From CAZTTH01 sp964615975 (GTDB lineage Bacteria; Verrucomicrobiota; Lentisphaeria; JABSQK01; JAJFLO01), in assembly GCA_964615975.1 (NCBI GenBank), contig CAZTTH010000019.1, forward strand, positions 1 through 64,000: a stretch of DNA of 64,000 nt. Reading direction: 5' to 3'. Under the pieces are notes generated by a model that saw nothing but the letters and a program-made list of their open reading frames with translations, had not been told where the DNA came from and did not search any database. Positions 53,972 to 62,558 of the stretch are shown here, piece after piece. The number at the start of each line of letters is the position of its first letter. Positions within the stretch are counted from its first letter, which is position 1. Position numbers and translations under genes: made by a program.

Positions 53972-55096
53972 ATGCTTTATTATTTGTCTACCTTTAGTGA
54001 TCTGGATTATTTCTCTTTCTTGCGTCTGTTCAGATATATTAGTTTTCGCGCCGGAGGAGCGGCCATCACCGCATTTTTTTTAACCTTGATCCTAGGTCCT
54101 GCTACCGTGCGATTATTAAAAAAATTACAGGCTACTGCTCCAGGTCACATGGAGGGTTTATTGCCCCAGGAACAACAGGATTCAAATAAGCTCAAGATCC
54201 CGACCATGGGAGGTATGCTGATTTTATTCTCTATCTTGGTTTCTATCATGTTTTGGGCGATAATTCAGCAGCCCTTGGTGAAAGTATTTATGGGATTACT
54301 GATTGCGCTTGGAATGGTAGGTTTTTATGATGATTGGCAAAAAATAAAATCAAAGAGCAATATTGGGATTTCAGCACGAGGTAAACTCATATTTCAGTTT
54401 CTCATCGCCATTTTGGCGGTTGGAAGTTTGTATTTTATTCCAGAAACCAAGGAAAACTTTACGAAATTAATGGTGCCGCTAATAAAAAATCCACTGGTTG
54501 AAGATCTTCCCATAATTGTGGCATTGATTTTGGGATGTCTGGTGGTTGTAGGATCGTCCAATGCGGTTAATTTGAGTGATGGAATGGATGGGCTGGCAAT
54601 CGGTTGTTCAATAATTTGCGCCATGGTATATGCCTGCTTCGCATATTTTTGCGGTCATAAGTATTTCGCCATTTACCTGCAAATTCCTTATATTCCAGGG
54701 AGCAGTGAAGTCGTGGTAATTGCTGCAGCGATGGTCGGCTCTGGTCTCGGTTTTTTATGGCATAATTGTTACCCGGCTGCAATGTTTATGGGGGATACGG
54801 GTAGTTTGAGTATAGGCGGCGCCATTGGTTTAATCGCTGTTTTGGTCAAACAGGAGCTTCTCCTCTTGTTGATCGGTGGAGTATTTGTAATCGAAGCCGG
54901 ATCAGTGATATTACAAGTGAGCTATTTCAAACTGACCCGGCGTTTAACCGGGACTCCGAAACGTTTATTTCAATGTGCCCCGATTCATCATCATTTTCAA
55001 AAATTGGGGTGGAAGGAAACCCAGGTGGTGATTCGCTTTTGGATTATTGCATTATTATTGGCGGCACTTGGAATGGCGACATTAAAGATACGATAA
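53972..55096 (+). CDS. mraY: phospho-N-acetylmuramoyl-pentapeptide transferase
   Basis: The 374-residue protein has about ten membrane segments and all MraY motifs: PTMGGMLILFSI, FYDDWQK with the catalytic aspartates, AVNLSDGMDGLAIG, MFMGDTGSLSIGG and CAPIHHHFQKLGWKE. It links UDP-MurNAc-pentapeptide to undecaprenyl phosphate to form lipid I. The gene is outside any division/cell-wall cluster, which is uncommon for mraY, so the cluster has been broken up in this genome. Start follows the conserved N-terminal YYLST-like residues. Confidence 0.95.
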   Translation: MLYYLSTFSDLDYFSFLRLFRYISFRAGGAAITAFFLTLILGPATVRLLKKLQATAPGHMEGLLPQEQQDSNKLKIPTMGGMLILFSILVSIMFWAIIQQPLVKVFMGLLIALGMVGFYDDWQKIKSKSNIGISARGKLIFQFLIAILAVGSLYFIPETKENFTKLMVPLIKNPLVEDLPIIVALILGCLVVVGSSNAVNLSDGMDGLAIGCSIICAMVYACFAYFCGHKYFAIYLQIPYIPGSSEVVVIAAAMVGSGLGFLWHNCYPAAMFMGDTGSLSIGGAIGLIAVLVKQELLLLLIGGVFVIEAGSVILQVSYFKLTRRLTGTPKRLFQCAPIHHHFQKLGWKETQVVIRFWIIALLLAALGMATLKIR

Positions 55097-55190
55097 ATCC
55101 AGTTGCAGTTTGACGAACCAGATCAACAAAATATGAGAAGTGTAAAACAGAAAAACTATTCTTAACATTATCGATAAGCATTTCTCATGG

Positions 55191-55196
55191 TATAAT
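55191..55196 (+). promoter_or_regulatory. extended -10 element upstream of FHA gene
   Basis: TATAAT preceded by TG at the -15/-14 position (TGGTATAAT) lies 140 bases before the FHA-domain gene. No convincing -35 was found, as expected for an extended -10 promoter. The same TGG-TATA pattern precedes the candidate RNA at 59648. Confidence 0.4.
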
Positions 55197-55336
55197 GGGA
55201 TAAATATTTTAATTAACAGCTTTATCAAAAGCATAGCAGTTATATAATCATTTTAGTAATTTTTTATCATATATAACCATTTTGCTGACCCCGATGTGTT
55301 ATTGGAGTTGGCGAAATTTTAGTATATCTGAGTGTA

Positions 55337-55777
55337 ATGAACCGACCTGAATTAAATGACAATACGGTGATTCGGTCACCTGACCGGCCCATGATGGGAG
55401 TACAGGGTGAGGATGATCTGAAAAATACCATGCCATTGTCCCGCAAAGCATTAGTGGATAATTTGCGGGTCAAGAAACGCGCCTACTTGGAAATCCGGGG
55501 AGTTACTCAGGAATCGTTCAGCGTTGAGCTGGGGAGGGGTGATTGTATCATTGGCCGCACACCAGAAAATGACTTACAGATACCCCTTGATGATGTTTCT
55601 CGGCAGCACGCACGGATATTTTACCGTAATGAAGAATATTATATTGAAGATTTGGGGAGTACTAATGGCACTTTTGTAAATGGCATAACCATCGTCAAGT
55701 GTGTGCTCAGAAATAACGATCAAATCGAGATTGGTGTCGCAAAAATTCTTTTTACTGAAACCGAAGTCCGCAATTAA
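55337..55777 (+). CDS. FHA domain protein
   Basis: The 146-residue protein has an unstructured N-terminal half (about 45 residues, Pro- and Arg-rich, with several Thr that could be phosphorylated) and a forkhead-associated domain. The domain contains CIIGRTPENDLQIPLDDVSRQHARIF and LGSTNGTFVNG, including the Arg, Ser, His and Asn that contact phosphothreonine. Such proteins read Ser/Thr kinase signals and often regulate cell-wall or secretion steps. The nearest upstream gene is mraY, which may be relevant. No kinase is in the window. Confidence 0.85.
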   Translation: MNRPELNDNTVIRSPDRPMMGVQGEDDLKNTMPLSRKALVDNLRVKKRAYLEIRGVTQESFSVELGRGDCIIGRTPENDLQIPLDDVSRQHARIFYRNEEYYIEDLGSTNGTFVNGITIVKCVLRNNDQIEIGVAKILFTETEVRN

Positions 55778-55882
55778 TTGTCCTCAATTTACCCCTGATT
55801 GCGGGCTGGCAAATCCACGATTCGTTAGCGGAATTATCCTTTTTCCTGATCATTGCTGGTTGAATTGGCCTATGATCATCAC

Positions 55883-56743
55883 CTAATTATGGGGTTGGGT
55901 AGCCACTGATAATAAACAGTTGTCGATCAAACGAGTGTTTCCGAACCAAGCGGCAATAGCAACCAGGCAATCTTTCTTGATAACGTTTATCGGTTTCAAT
56001 GTGCTTGCATCGACACATTCAACATAATCAATCAGGCCTTGATTTTGCTGTATTTCAACTTTTATCACTTTTTCAATATTACGCGGGTTTCTTTCCCCAT
56101 TATGGAACGCCAGTTCTGCCTGTCGTATACCACGGTAGATGGAACCAGCCCGTTGTCTTTCCCCCTTGCCAAGATATGAATTTCGCGAACTCATTGCCAA
56201 ACCATCTGGCTCTCGAATAATCGGCGCGATAATTATTTCAATGGGAAAATTCATATCCACGGTCATGCGTTTGATCACCATCGCCTGTTGAGCATCTTTT
56301 TGACCGAAGATAGCGATATCTGGAAGAGTCGCATTGAATAGTTTGGCCACAATGGTTGTGACCCCGCGGAAATGTCCGGGGCGAAATCGCCCACAGAGTG
56401 GCAGGCTCAATTTTTCTTCACTCACCCAGGTCGAGAAATTTCGCGGATAAATTACCTTGATAGAGGGACAAAAAATTACTGAAACGCCGGCCTCAAGGCA
56501 CATCTGTCGATCTTTTTCAATGGTGCGGGGATAACGCGTGAAATCTTCATTGGCTGAAAATTGTGTTGGATTAACAAACAAACTGACCACAACCACATCC
56601 GATAAGGATTTTGCCAGAGAGATCAATGACAAATGGCCAGCATGCAATCCCCCCATTGTCGGTACCAATCCAATGCTTTTTCCCTGTTTATGCCAGGAGC
56701 GGGCCTGGGTTTGCATGGGATTGATGCTCTTGATCAGTTTCAT
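55883..56743 (-). CDS. panC: pantothenate synthetase
   Basis: The 286-residue protein has the adenylate-forming motifs VPTMGGLHAGHLSLI (HAGH), FVNPTQF, GQKDAQQAMVIKRM and GLAMSSRNSYLG. It condenses pantoate with beta-alanine using ATP. Its start overlaps the panB stop by 4 bases, giving the standard panB-panC order. The C-terminus is normal in length. Confidence 0.95.
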   Translation of the reverse strand: MKLIKSINPMQTQARSWHKQGKSIGLVPTMGGLHAGHLSLISLAKSLSDVVVVSLFVNPTQFSANEDFTRYPRTIEKDRQMCLEAGVSVIFCPSIKVIYPRNFSTWVSEEKLSLPLCGRFRPGHFRGVTTIVAKLFNATLPDIAIFGQKDAQQAMVIKRMTVDMNFPIEIIIAPIIREPDGLAMSSRNSYLGKGERQRAGSIYRGIRQAELAFHNGERNPRNIEKVIKVEIQQNQGLIDYVECVDASTLKPINVIKKDCLVAIAAWFGNTRLIDNCLLSVATQPHN

Positions 56744-57552
56744 ATGAATATATTTTCACTGCCTGGAAATTGACCGGATCTCACTTCATCGCCGTAACGG
56801 GAAAAAATTGATTTTATCATGGTGGCCAATTCACCATACTGCTTGCTATGCTTCGGTGTCCAGCCATCATTCAATCCGAGAATATCATTAACAACCTGAA
56901 TCTGTCCACTACAAGTCAAGCCAGCGCCTATCCCAATTGTCGGTATCGATAGTGATTCAGTGATTGATTGGGAGGTCGAGGCGGTAATGCCTTCAAGAAT
57001 GATGGCGAAAGCTCCCGCATCTTGGAGACTTTTGGCATCTTCAATCAACTCCTGATTCTGCGCGGCGTTCTTGCCCTGAATACGATAGCTGCCCTCGAGC
57101 ATTATTTTTTGGGGCAGTATGCCGATATGACCTACGACTGGAATACCAGAATCGACTAAACGTTGCACGGTTTGCGCCATTGTCTTCCCTCCCTCGAGCT
57201 TTACCGCGTCGGCACCCGCTTCCTGCAAATAACGGCCGGCATTGCGCAATGCTTCATCAGAGTTGATTTGGTAGGTAAGAAATGGCATGTCACCGACAAC
57301 CAATGCGCGTCGGACTCCGCGAACCACGGCTGCTGTATGGTGTAAACTCTGTTCCAAGGTTACCATGACGGTATTTTTGTGTCCCAATATGGTCATCGCC
57401 ATCGAATCGCCTACCAGAATCAGGTGCGCACCTGACTCATCGGCTAATTTTGCCATCATCGCATCGTAAAGTGAAAGGGACACAATTTTTTCATTGTTTT
57501 GGTATAAATTCAGCAAATCCCTGATCGTTAATTTTGTCATGGTAGAGTACAA
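56740..57552 (-). CDS. panB: 3-methyl-2-oxobutanoate hydroxymethyltransferase
   Basis: The 270-residue TIM-barrel protein has LVGDSMAMTILGHKNTVMVTL, GDMPFLTYQINSDEALRNAGR, AVKLEGG and VVGHIGILPQ, with the conserved metal and lysine ligands. It makes ketopantoate for coenzyme A synthesis with PanC. A second ATG four codons downstream (MTKLTIRDLL) is the likely true start. The panB-panC pair is co-transcribed on the minus strand. Confidence 0.95.
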   Translation of the reverse strand: MYSTMTKLTIRDLLNLYQNNEKIVSLSLYDAMMAKLADESGAHLILVGDSMAMTILGHKNTVMVTLEQSLHHTAAVVRGVRRALVVGDMPFLTYQINSDEALRNAGRYLQEAGADAVKLEGGKTMAQTVQRLVDSGIPVVGHIGILPQKIMLEGSYRIQGKNAAQNQELIEDAKSLQDAGAFAIILEGITASTSQSITESLSIPTIGIGAGLTCSGQIQVVNDILGLNDGWTPKHSKQYGELATMIKSIFSRYGDEVRSGQFPGSENIFI

Positions 57553-57704
57553 GACTTAGGTTAAAGTGGTTAGTTGGATGCGAGATAACAATCAGTGAAA
57601 AAATCCAGCCGTGGAGGGAAGTGTATTGCCAGAGATTACTGCTGACTGAAACATCGTCAAAGGTCTGTGACAGATTTTAATAGTTGTAATGGCATTATGC
57701 CTGT

Positions 57705-58388
57705 TTATTTATTTGCCGGATATGTTTGCGGAGATTTAGGTCTTTTTTCTTCAATCTGCTCCCAGCCACCTTCGATCCATTTGCTTTCCCAATGTGATTC
57801 AATCCAGGTGTCGCCGCGCCAATGATTTTCAATAAAAGATTTCTCCCAATGAGGCGCAATCCAAATTTTCCATGTGATGATTTCCGTGTCTCCATCGATA
57901 CGTCTGCCAATTTCTATTGGTGGTTTGGCTGCATCTTGATTGGGTGATGATTTGATGGCCGGCTGATATTGCGGAGGTTGTTTATCAGTTGGGGCAAGAT
58001 ATTGCTGGAGCGGTGTATAATTGCTCCCCATGTTATTTCCTGCCGGATAATTTGATGGTATTGTCGGTGAAGATTCTTCGTGGGTATGACTGCCATGGAG
58101 TGGATGTTGACAGGGATAAGCGCTGATTTTAGTACAGCGAACCACCGTGGGTTCACATGAGATGACATCCTGATAGTGGTAAGTCGGCGCGGATCTCCGT
58201 AGGATTCGATTTCGGGGGTAATCCAAAATCTCTCCCACCGGATCCCAACCAGTCAAGGCGCGAATCCCAAATAAAACTGCTGCCGTCTCGCCAAACGACC
58301 GCCATTCACTATCGCCAGCATACGTTACCCGGCTGGTATTCATGAATAAAATAACGGTCAGAAAAATAGTTAATAAGGTAATTTTCAT
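57705..58388 (-). CDS. secreted Trp-rich protein of unknown function
   Basis: The 227-residue protein starts with a signal peptide (MKITLLTIFLTVILFMNTSRVTYAGD; cleavage near residue 24). Residues 80-145 are rich in His, Pro, Asn and Gln. The C-terminal third has about four repeats of a ten-residue unit with a W pair (IAPHWEKSF, IENHWRGDTW, IESHWESKW, IEGGWE). I recognise no family. It lies 27 bases downstream of the cNMP-binding gene, so the two are probably one operon, and it may be a periplasmic or surface factor. Confidence 0.7.
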   Translation of the reverse strand: MKITLLTIFLTVILFMNTSRVTYAGDSEWRSFGETAAVLFGIRALTGWDPVGEILDYPRNRILRRSAPTYHYQDVISCEPTVVRCTKISAYPCQHPLHGSHTHEESSPTIPSNYPAGNNMGSNYTPLQQYLAPTDKQPPQYQPAIKSSPNQDAAKPPIEIGRRIDGDTEIITWKIWIAPHWEKSFIENHWRGDTWIESHWESKWIEGGWEQIEEKRPKSPQTYPANK

Positions 58389-58415
58389 GGTTTACCATTG
58401 CTTTAGGTTGTTATT

Positions 58416-58904
58416 TTATTTGCCAAATGGATTCAATACATCCCGTCCCCAAAATTCATCCATCTTGAGTATTAAACTCATCAGTTTGCTGTTTGTCGGT
58501 TGATCGTTTTTTTTCTGATTGTTCATGATCATAATTTCATGCTTGATTTCTGCGAAGAGATGATTCATGTTCATAACCCGGAGTGCCAGTAATTGCGCGA
58601 CCTTCATACACACTTCCGGATTTTTCTGAAACAGTTCCGACAGATTCTCTATGACATAAAAAGTACTATCTTGTTCCGTGACCACGGTCGCACTGTAATC
58701 TCCGTTTAACAAAACTGACATTTCACCGAATACCGTTCCCGGAGTATTGGCTTTGCAGATTTCGTTACCTGAAGTTCGAACCGAAACAACTCCTTCCTTG
58801 AGGATAAATACGTGCTTTCCCGATCTCCCCTCTTCCAAAAGAATTTCTCCTTTTTTATATGCTTTTTCGGGTAGATTTTTGATCTCAATCAATGCAGTTT
58901 CCAT
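58416..58904 (-). CDS. cyclic nucleotide-binding domain protein
   Basis: The 162-residue protein is a single cNMP-binding domain (residues 10-125): EGRSGKHVFILKEGVVSV, NTPGTVFGEMSVLLNGDYSATVV. The phosphate-binding cassette has GEMSVL with the Glu and a Tyr-Ser-Ala-Thr instead of the usual Arg-Ala-Thr/Ser, so strong cAMP binding is uncertain. It lacks a DNA-binding domain, so it is not a CRP-type regulator. A helical C-terminal tail follows. The neighbour downstream is a secreted protein. Confidence 0.82.
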   Translation of the reverse strand: METALIEIKNLPEKAYKKGEILLEEGRSGKHVFILKEGVVSVRTSGNEICKANTPGTVFGEMSVLLNGDYSATVVTEQDSTFYVIENLSELFQKNPEVCMKVAQLLALRVMNMNHLFAEIKHEIMIMNNQKKNDQPTNSKLMSLILKMDEFWGRDVLNPFGK

Positions 58905-59080
58905 GAATTCTCCTTTACTTGTTTGGTCGAAGGGATGATTTAGTTTGTATGAATCCTGAAGGCTTGTTATGTCCTGCTTTCCATTTAATATATGCGATCA
59001 GTCGCGACCATGAAAGGGTTGGCTGATGTCACCCTTACATTAACCAAGTATGACCCGTTTTCAAAAGAGGATCAGATAAA

Positions 59081-59593
59081 GTGAATATAATTGCGCCAAC
59101 TGATACTGACTATATGATGTTGGCCTTAAAGGAAGCGGCATCAGCCTATACCAAAGGTGAAGTGCCAGTTGGGGCAATCATTGTTTATAAAAATCGAGTC
59201 ATTGCCCGGGCATACAATCAGGTTGAGTTATTGCAGGATGCCACAGCTCATGCGGAAATTTTGGCCATTACTCAAGCCGCGCACCATTTAAGGGATTGGC
59301 GTTTACAGGGAGCCACATTATTTGTAACCAAGGAACCCTGTTCAATGTGCGCGGGCGCGATGGTCAACTCCCGGATTGACAAGGTTGTATTTGGCGTAAG
59401 CGACCCCAAATATGGCGCTGCCGGCAGCGCTCTTAACATCGTCCAATTTCCCGATCATCTCCACCAGGTTGAAGTTCAATCCGGAATTCTCGAGCAGGAA
59501 TGTCGTGATTTATTACAGGATTTTTTTCGCACTCGGAGAAAACAAAATCATGTTGGGAACGATGAATTCAATGCCGAGCAAAAAAAAACTTAA
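59081..59593 (+). CDS. tadA: tRNA-specific adenosine deaminase
   Basis: The 170-residue protein begins at a GTG with an AGAGG ribosome site 10 bases upstream. Zinc-site residues are His57 and Glu59 in TAHAEI and Cys87/Cys90 in EPCSMC. It deaminates A34 to inosine in tRNA-Arg. The C-terminus is longer than in E. coli and ends in a charged tail. A structured RNA candidate and an ABC ATPase gene follow. Confidence 0.93.
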   Translation: MNIIAPTDTDYMMLALKEAASAYTKGEVPVGAIIVYKNRVIARAYNQVELLQDATAHAEILAITQAAHHLRDWRLQGATLFVTKEPCSMCAGAMVNSRIDKVVFGVSDPKYGAAGSALNIVQFPDHLHQVEVQSGILEQECRDLLQDFFRTRRKQNHVGNDEFNAEQKKT

Positions 59594-59612
59594 ATTTTAA
59601 TTTATTTTGCTA

Positions 59613-59641
59613 TTCAATAACTCCGAAAGGTATGGTATACT
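59613..59641 (+). promoter_or_regulatory. promoter of candidate small RNA
   Basis: A weak -35 (TTCAAT, 59613-59618), a 17-base spacer and an extended -10 TGG-TATACT (TATACT at 59636-59641) place the start near 59648, the first base of the RNA's outer stem. Confidence 0.5.
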
Positions 59642-59647
59642 GTCAAT

Positions 59648-59748
59648 GGAAGCAGGAATTAAACTCTGGATAATTATAGCAATAAGATTACTAAATCTTA
59701 CTTTACCATTATATGGCAGAGGGTTGCTAATCCTGCTTCCGTTTTTTT
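59648..59748 (+). ncRNA. candidate structured small RNA, about 100 nt, ending in a T-run
   Basis: The ends pair as a perfect 10-bp stem (GGAAGCAGGA at 59648-59657 with 59731-59740), followed by a run of seven T (59742-59748). Inside are CTCTG/CAGAG (59664-59668 with 59717-59721) and a perfect 7-bp hairpin TAAGATT/AATCTTA with a 4-base loop (59683-59700). The nested closing stem, promoter and terminator tract fit a stand-alone RNA. No SRP, 6S or tmRNA motif was recognised, though tadA often neighbours the SRP RNA gene. Confidence 0.5.
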
Positions 59749-59935
59749 CTCTTCTTCTCCCCATTCATCCGATAAGGGAAATGTCACTGTCTCCAAGTTA
59801 TCATCCTATTGAATCAGGAAAATCGTTTGTACCCAGCATTCCGCAAATGCTCATGCTTGATGCGCCAATATATCTTGCCTTTCACCATGATATCGTAACC
59901 CTTGAGGCGACATTATTATTTCATCACCGGATGTT

Positions 59936-60928
59936 ATGAATGATGTAATTCAGAATAACTTGGCGCCTCCAATGTTGTTGCAGGTAGAGGATTTGCAAAC
60001 CTGGTTTCCAATTCGCCGTGGCATTCTGTCGCGAACAGTTGGTTTCGTCAAGGCGGTTAATTCCATCAGTTTTGATATGTGCGTGGGAGAAACCCTCGGA
60101 TTAGTCGGTGAATCAGGGTGTGGAAAAACCACCCTGGGCAGAACCATTATCGGGTTGGAAAAACCATATTCAGGCAGAATCGTATTTGCCGGGCATGAAA
60201 TCACCAACTCCTGGTTGGTTGGTGATTTAGGATTGCATCGCAAAATGCAAATGATTTTTCAAGATCCCTATTCCTCATTAAATCCGCGAATGACGGTAAT
60301 GGATATTGTAACAGAAGGATTACTCGAGCATAAAATTATCACCGCAAGTGAGCGCGAATCAGTGGCCTTGCAATTGCTCGCGGAAGTTGGGTTGGACGCG
60401 AGATCATTGCTGCGTTTCCCGCATGAATTTTCAGGGGGACAGCGGCAGCGCATCAGCATAGCGCGGGCACTCTCATTGAAACCTGATTTCATTATTTGTG
60501 ATGAGGCTGTCAGTGCTCTGGATGTTTCGGTGCAAGCACAAGTGATTAATCTCCTCATGGACTTACAAGAGCGATATCGTTTGACCTACTTATTCATCTC
60601 CCATGATCTGCATGTGGTTCGTCATATTGCCAACCAGGTTGCGGTTATGTATCTCGGTCATATTGTCGAGCGAGGACCGACGGCAGCGGTCATGGAAAAT
60701 CCCTTACATCCTTACACCCAAGGATTGATCGCGGCTGCGCCAAAACCTGGTCAGCCACGGAAATCTCGCCCCCCCTTGTTGGGAGAAATCCCTTCACCGG
60801 CCAATCCCCCGGCCGGCTGTCCATTTCATCCTCGTTGTTCAAGAGCAATGGCAATATGTAAAACCCTTTTTCCGCCCGTTATTCATCAAGAAAAGCAACA
60901 GGTTCGCTGTCATTTATACACAGAATAA
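59936..60928 (+). CDS. oligopeptide/dipeptide ABC transporter ATP-binding protein (OppF/DppF-like)
   Basis: The 330-residue ATPase has Walker A GESGCGKTT (Lys64), the signature FSGGQRQRISIARAL, Walker B FIICDEAVSALD, the H-loop ISHDLHVVRH, and the C-terminal oligopeptide-type extension with a GCPFHPRCSRAMAIC iron-sulfur-like cysteine motif. It would energise import of peptides or other small solutes. The permease and the second ATPase gene (OppD type) are not next to it, so either the rest lies elsewhere or it is a remnant of a complete operon. All motifs are intact. Confidence 0.9.
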   Translation: MNDVIQNNLAPPMLLQVEDLQTWFPIRRGILSRTVGFVKAVNSISFDMCVGETLGLVGESGCGKTTLGRTIIGLEKPYSGRIVFAGHEITNSWLVGDLGLHRKMQMIFQDPYSSLNPRMTVMDIVTEGLLEHKIITASERESVALQLLAEVGLDARSLLRFPHEFSGGQRQRISIARALSLKPDFIICDEAVSALDVSVQAQVINLLMDLQERYRLTYLFISHDLHVVRHIANQVAVMYLGHIVERGPTAAVMENPLHPYTQGLIAAAPKPGQPRKSRPPLLGEIPSPANPPAGCPFHPRCSRAMAICKTLFPPVIHQEKQQVRCHLYTE

Positions 60929-61030
60929 AATTGACAATCCATGTGTTTATCACAGCTATAATGGGGTTATTCTGCCTGAATTGGGTTGGGAAATACTGAC
61001 GCCTGACGGCAAAAACGGGAAATTTATAAT

Positions 61031-61498
61031 TTAGTACTGCTGATAATAGCGGTTTAAATTTTGTGGTGTTTGGTGATCAATCCACATGGTCTTGCCTGCC
61101 GGGTTATTGAGATGTAATGGATCCCGCTTCAAGATCAGGCGCAAGACGATTGCGTAGGGAGTAAAAAAAAGATAATAAAAACTTAAAAAAAGGAGATTGG
61201 TTATTATAAAACCGATGGCCCCACCGACTGCGAACCAGAGAAAATAAATTGGTTTCCCAATGGCAGGAAAAAGATAGGATGCATAACCCAGAATGAATAT
61301 GGCTGAAAAAATTAATTGCAAAGTGATCAGGAATCGATCATTTCCCTGCCAAAAAAAAATTCTCACCGTTGTCGCTATCACAAAGAGGATGATCGCACCG
61401 ATTATGAGTGTACGGCCAAAGGTAATGATATCCTTCGGCAAAGGCCGCCAATTCATCTCGAGATAGGGATTAATTACGGGCATATTAAGCAAGCACAA
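61031..61498 (-). CDS. SxtJ-like small membrane protein
   Basis: The 155-residue protein has about three to four membrane segments, and the C-terminal part has FFTPYAIVLRLILKRDPLHLNNPAGKTMW. This is the pattern (FTP...R...DPL.....) of SxtJ-family membrane proteins found near NodU-type carbamoyltransferases and exosortase/polysaccharide loci. The carbamoyltransferase gene is far away at 3368. Function is unknown. It lies just downstream of the TPR-protein gene, 17 bases after its stop. Confidence 0.55.
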   Translation of the reverse strand: MCLLNMPVINPYLEMNWRPLPKDIITFGRTLIIGAIILFVIATTVRIFFWQGNDRFLITLQLIFSAIFILGYASYLFPAIGKPIYFLWFAVGGAIGFIITNLLFLSFYYLFFTPYAIVLRLILKRDPLHLNNPAGKTMWIDHQTPQNLNRYYQQY

Positions 61499-61515
61499 TA
61501 AAAATGCGGTAAAGA

Positions 61516-62373
61516 TTACTTGATGGTTGATGGCGGTGAAGCTTCATCCATGGTTTCAGCAGATTCTTCCAACTCCGGCAACATTGGAGAATTTCCTGCC
61601 GAAACCAATCGATTCTTCAATTCATCTAGTGGGATTATTTTTAATATTCCCAATAACGATTGCACCCGTTCTTTTAACGTGGCTGACGTGGGCGCTGCCA
61701 GAATGTTGTTAAGTTGCTTTTGCCCTTCTTCTACTTTATCGGTCAACAAACTACAAACTGCCCATTGGAATTGTGCCTTGTAGGATAGGGCTGAGCTATC
61801 GTTTTTGAAGCGTTGATCTTCACTGATGAATTGATATTTATTTTTTGCCTGTTCAAATTTTTTTTGCGCGAATAGTGCATTTGCCTCCCCCATGTAGGCG
61901 CGATCTGAAAAGGGCTTGTAATCTGGATATTTGGTATAAAATTCAGTGTATTGGGTAGCGGCTTCGGTGTATTTGCCCATACTGAAATCAAGGGTCGCGA
62001 GATAAAAACGAGCCTCGATGGCCGGTGCGGATTCTGCCTCGTCGGTAATCAAACTTTCCAATTTCCCCCGCTTTAAGTCATAGAGTTTTATTTTCTCAGA
62101 TTGATCCATGATATTATCGAAATTCAGGGGCAGACATGATTGCAAGGTATGATAAGCTTTGCCGTGTGAGACTTTATGATTATATATGATAAAGCTGGCA
62201 GTGAGGACGATAAGGATAACAATCCCCAATCCGATGAGCAGGGGTTTCCAGTTAAAGGTGACTTTGTTGATAAAGTTTTCCCATACAAAAGCAGAGGATT
62301 TATCTGTGGAACCACGGGGATTCGCGGAGGATGGGTTACCCCTAACATTCACGCTATTTCGGTTTGCAGTCAT
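61516..62373 (-). CDS. membrane-anchored TPR protein (YfgM-like layout)
   Basis: The 285-residue protein has a cytosolic N-terminus rich in Asn and Ser (about 35 residues), one transmembrane helix (PLLIGLGIVILIVLTASFII, about 43-62), and a periplasmic TPR region (ARFYLATLDFSMGKYTEAATQY, ALFAQKKFEQAKNKY, SYKAQFQWAVCSLLTDKVEEGQKQL). It ends in an acidic tail. Such proteins aid outer-membrane or periplasmic folding or bridge secretion components. It forms an operon with the SxtJ-like gene downstream. Confidence 0.72.
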   Translation of the reverse strand: MTANRNSVNVRGNPSSANPRGSTDKSSAFVWENFINKVTFNWKPLLIGLGIVILIVLTASFIIYNHKVSHGKAYHTLQSCLPLNFDNIMDQSEKIKLYDLKRGKLESLITDEAESAPAIEARFYLATLDFSMGKYTEAATQYTEFYTKYPDYKPFSDRAYMGEANALFAQKKFEQAKNKYQFISEDQRFKNDSSALSYKAQFQWAVCSLLTDKVEEGQKQLNNILAAPTSATLKERVQSLLGILKIIPLDELKNRLVSAGNSPMLPELEESAETMDEASPPSTIK

Positions 62374-62558
62374 TAGTTTTCTCCTTCAATCTATCCATGA
62401 TGAATCTCTCTGTTAATGAGAGAGTTATAATATACGATCAGTTTCATATTGCGGGTAAAGCGGGAAAGGTTCTCTGATCTGTTGCTCCATGTTGGAGAAC
62501 AAACCCCGATAAAAATTGAGGTAAAGAATACAACGTATTTGCTAAATGACAAAAATGA

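Noticed and set aside
59648..59748. SRP RNA (ffs) after tadA
   Set aside because: The helix-8 motif with its GNRA/GGAA tetraloop and AGCAG internal loop in the right arrangement is missing, although part of it (GGAAGCAG) occurs by chance at the 5' end.
59607..59939. 110-codon frame between tadA and the oppF-like gene
   Set aside because: It runs straight through the structured RNA, its promoter and its T-run, has no good ribosome site, and its hydrophobic stretch is explained by the AT-rich RNA region. The 4-base overlap with oppF is probably chance.
60928..61030. Promoter-like TTGACA and TATAAT between the oppF-like and SxtJ-like genes
   Set aside because: The spacer is 20 bases and the direction points into the end of a convergent gene, so activity is doubtful.
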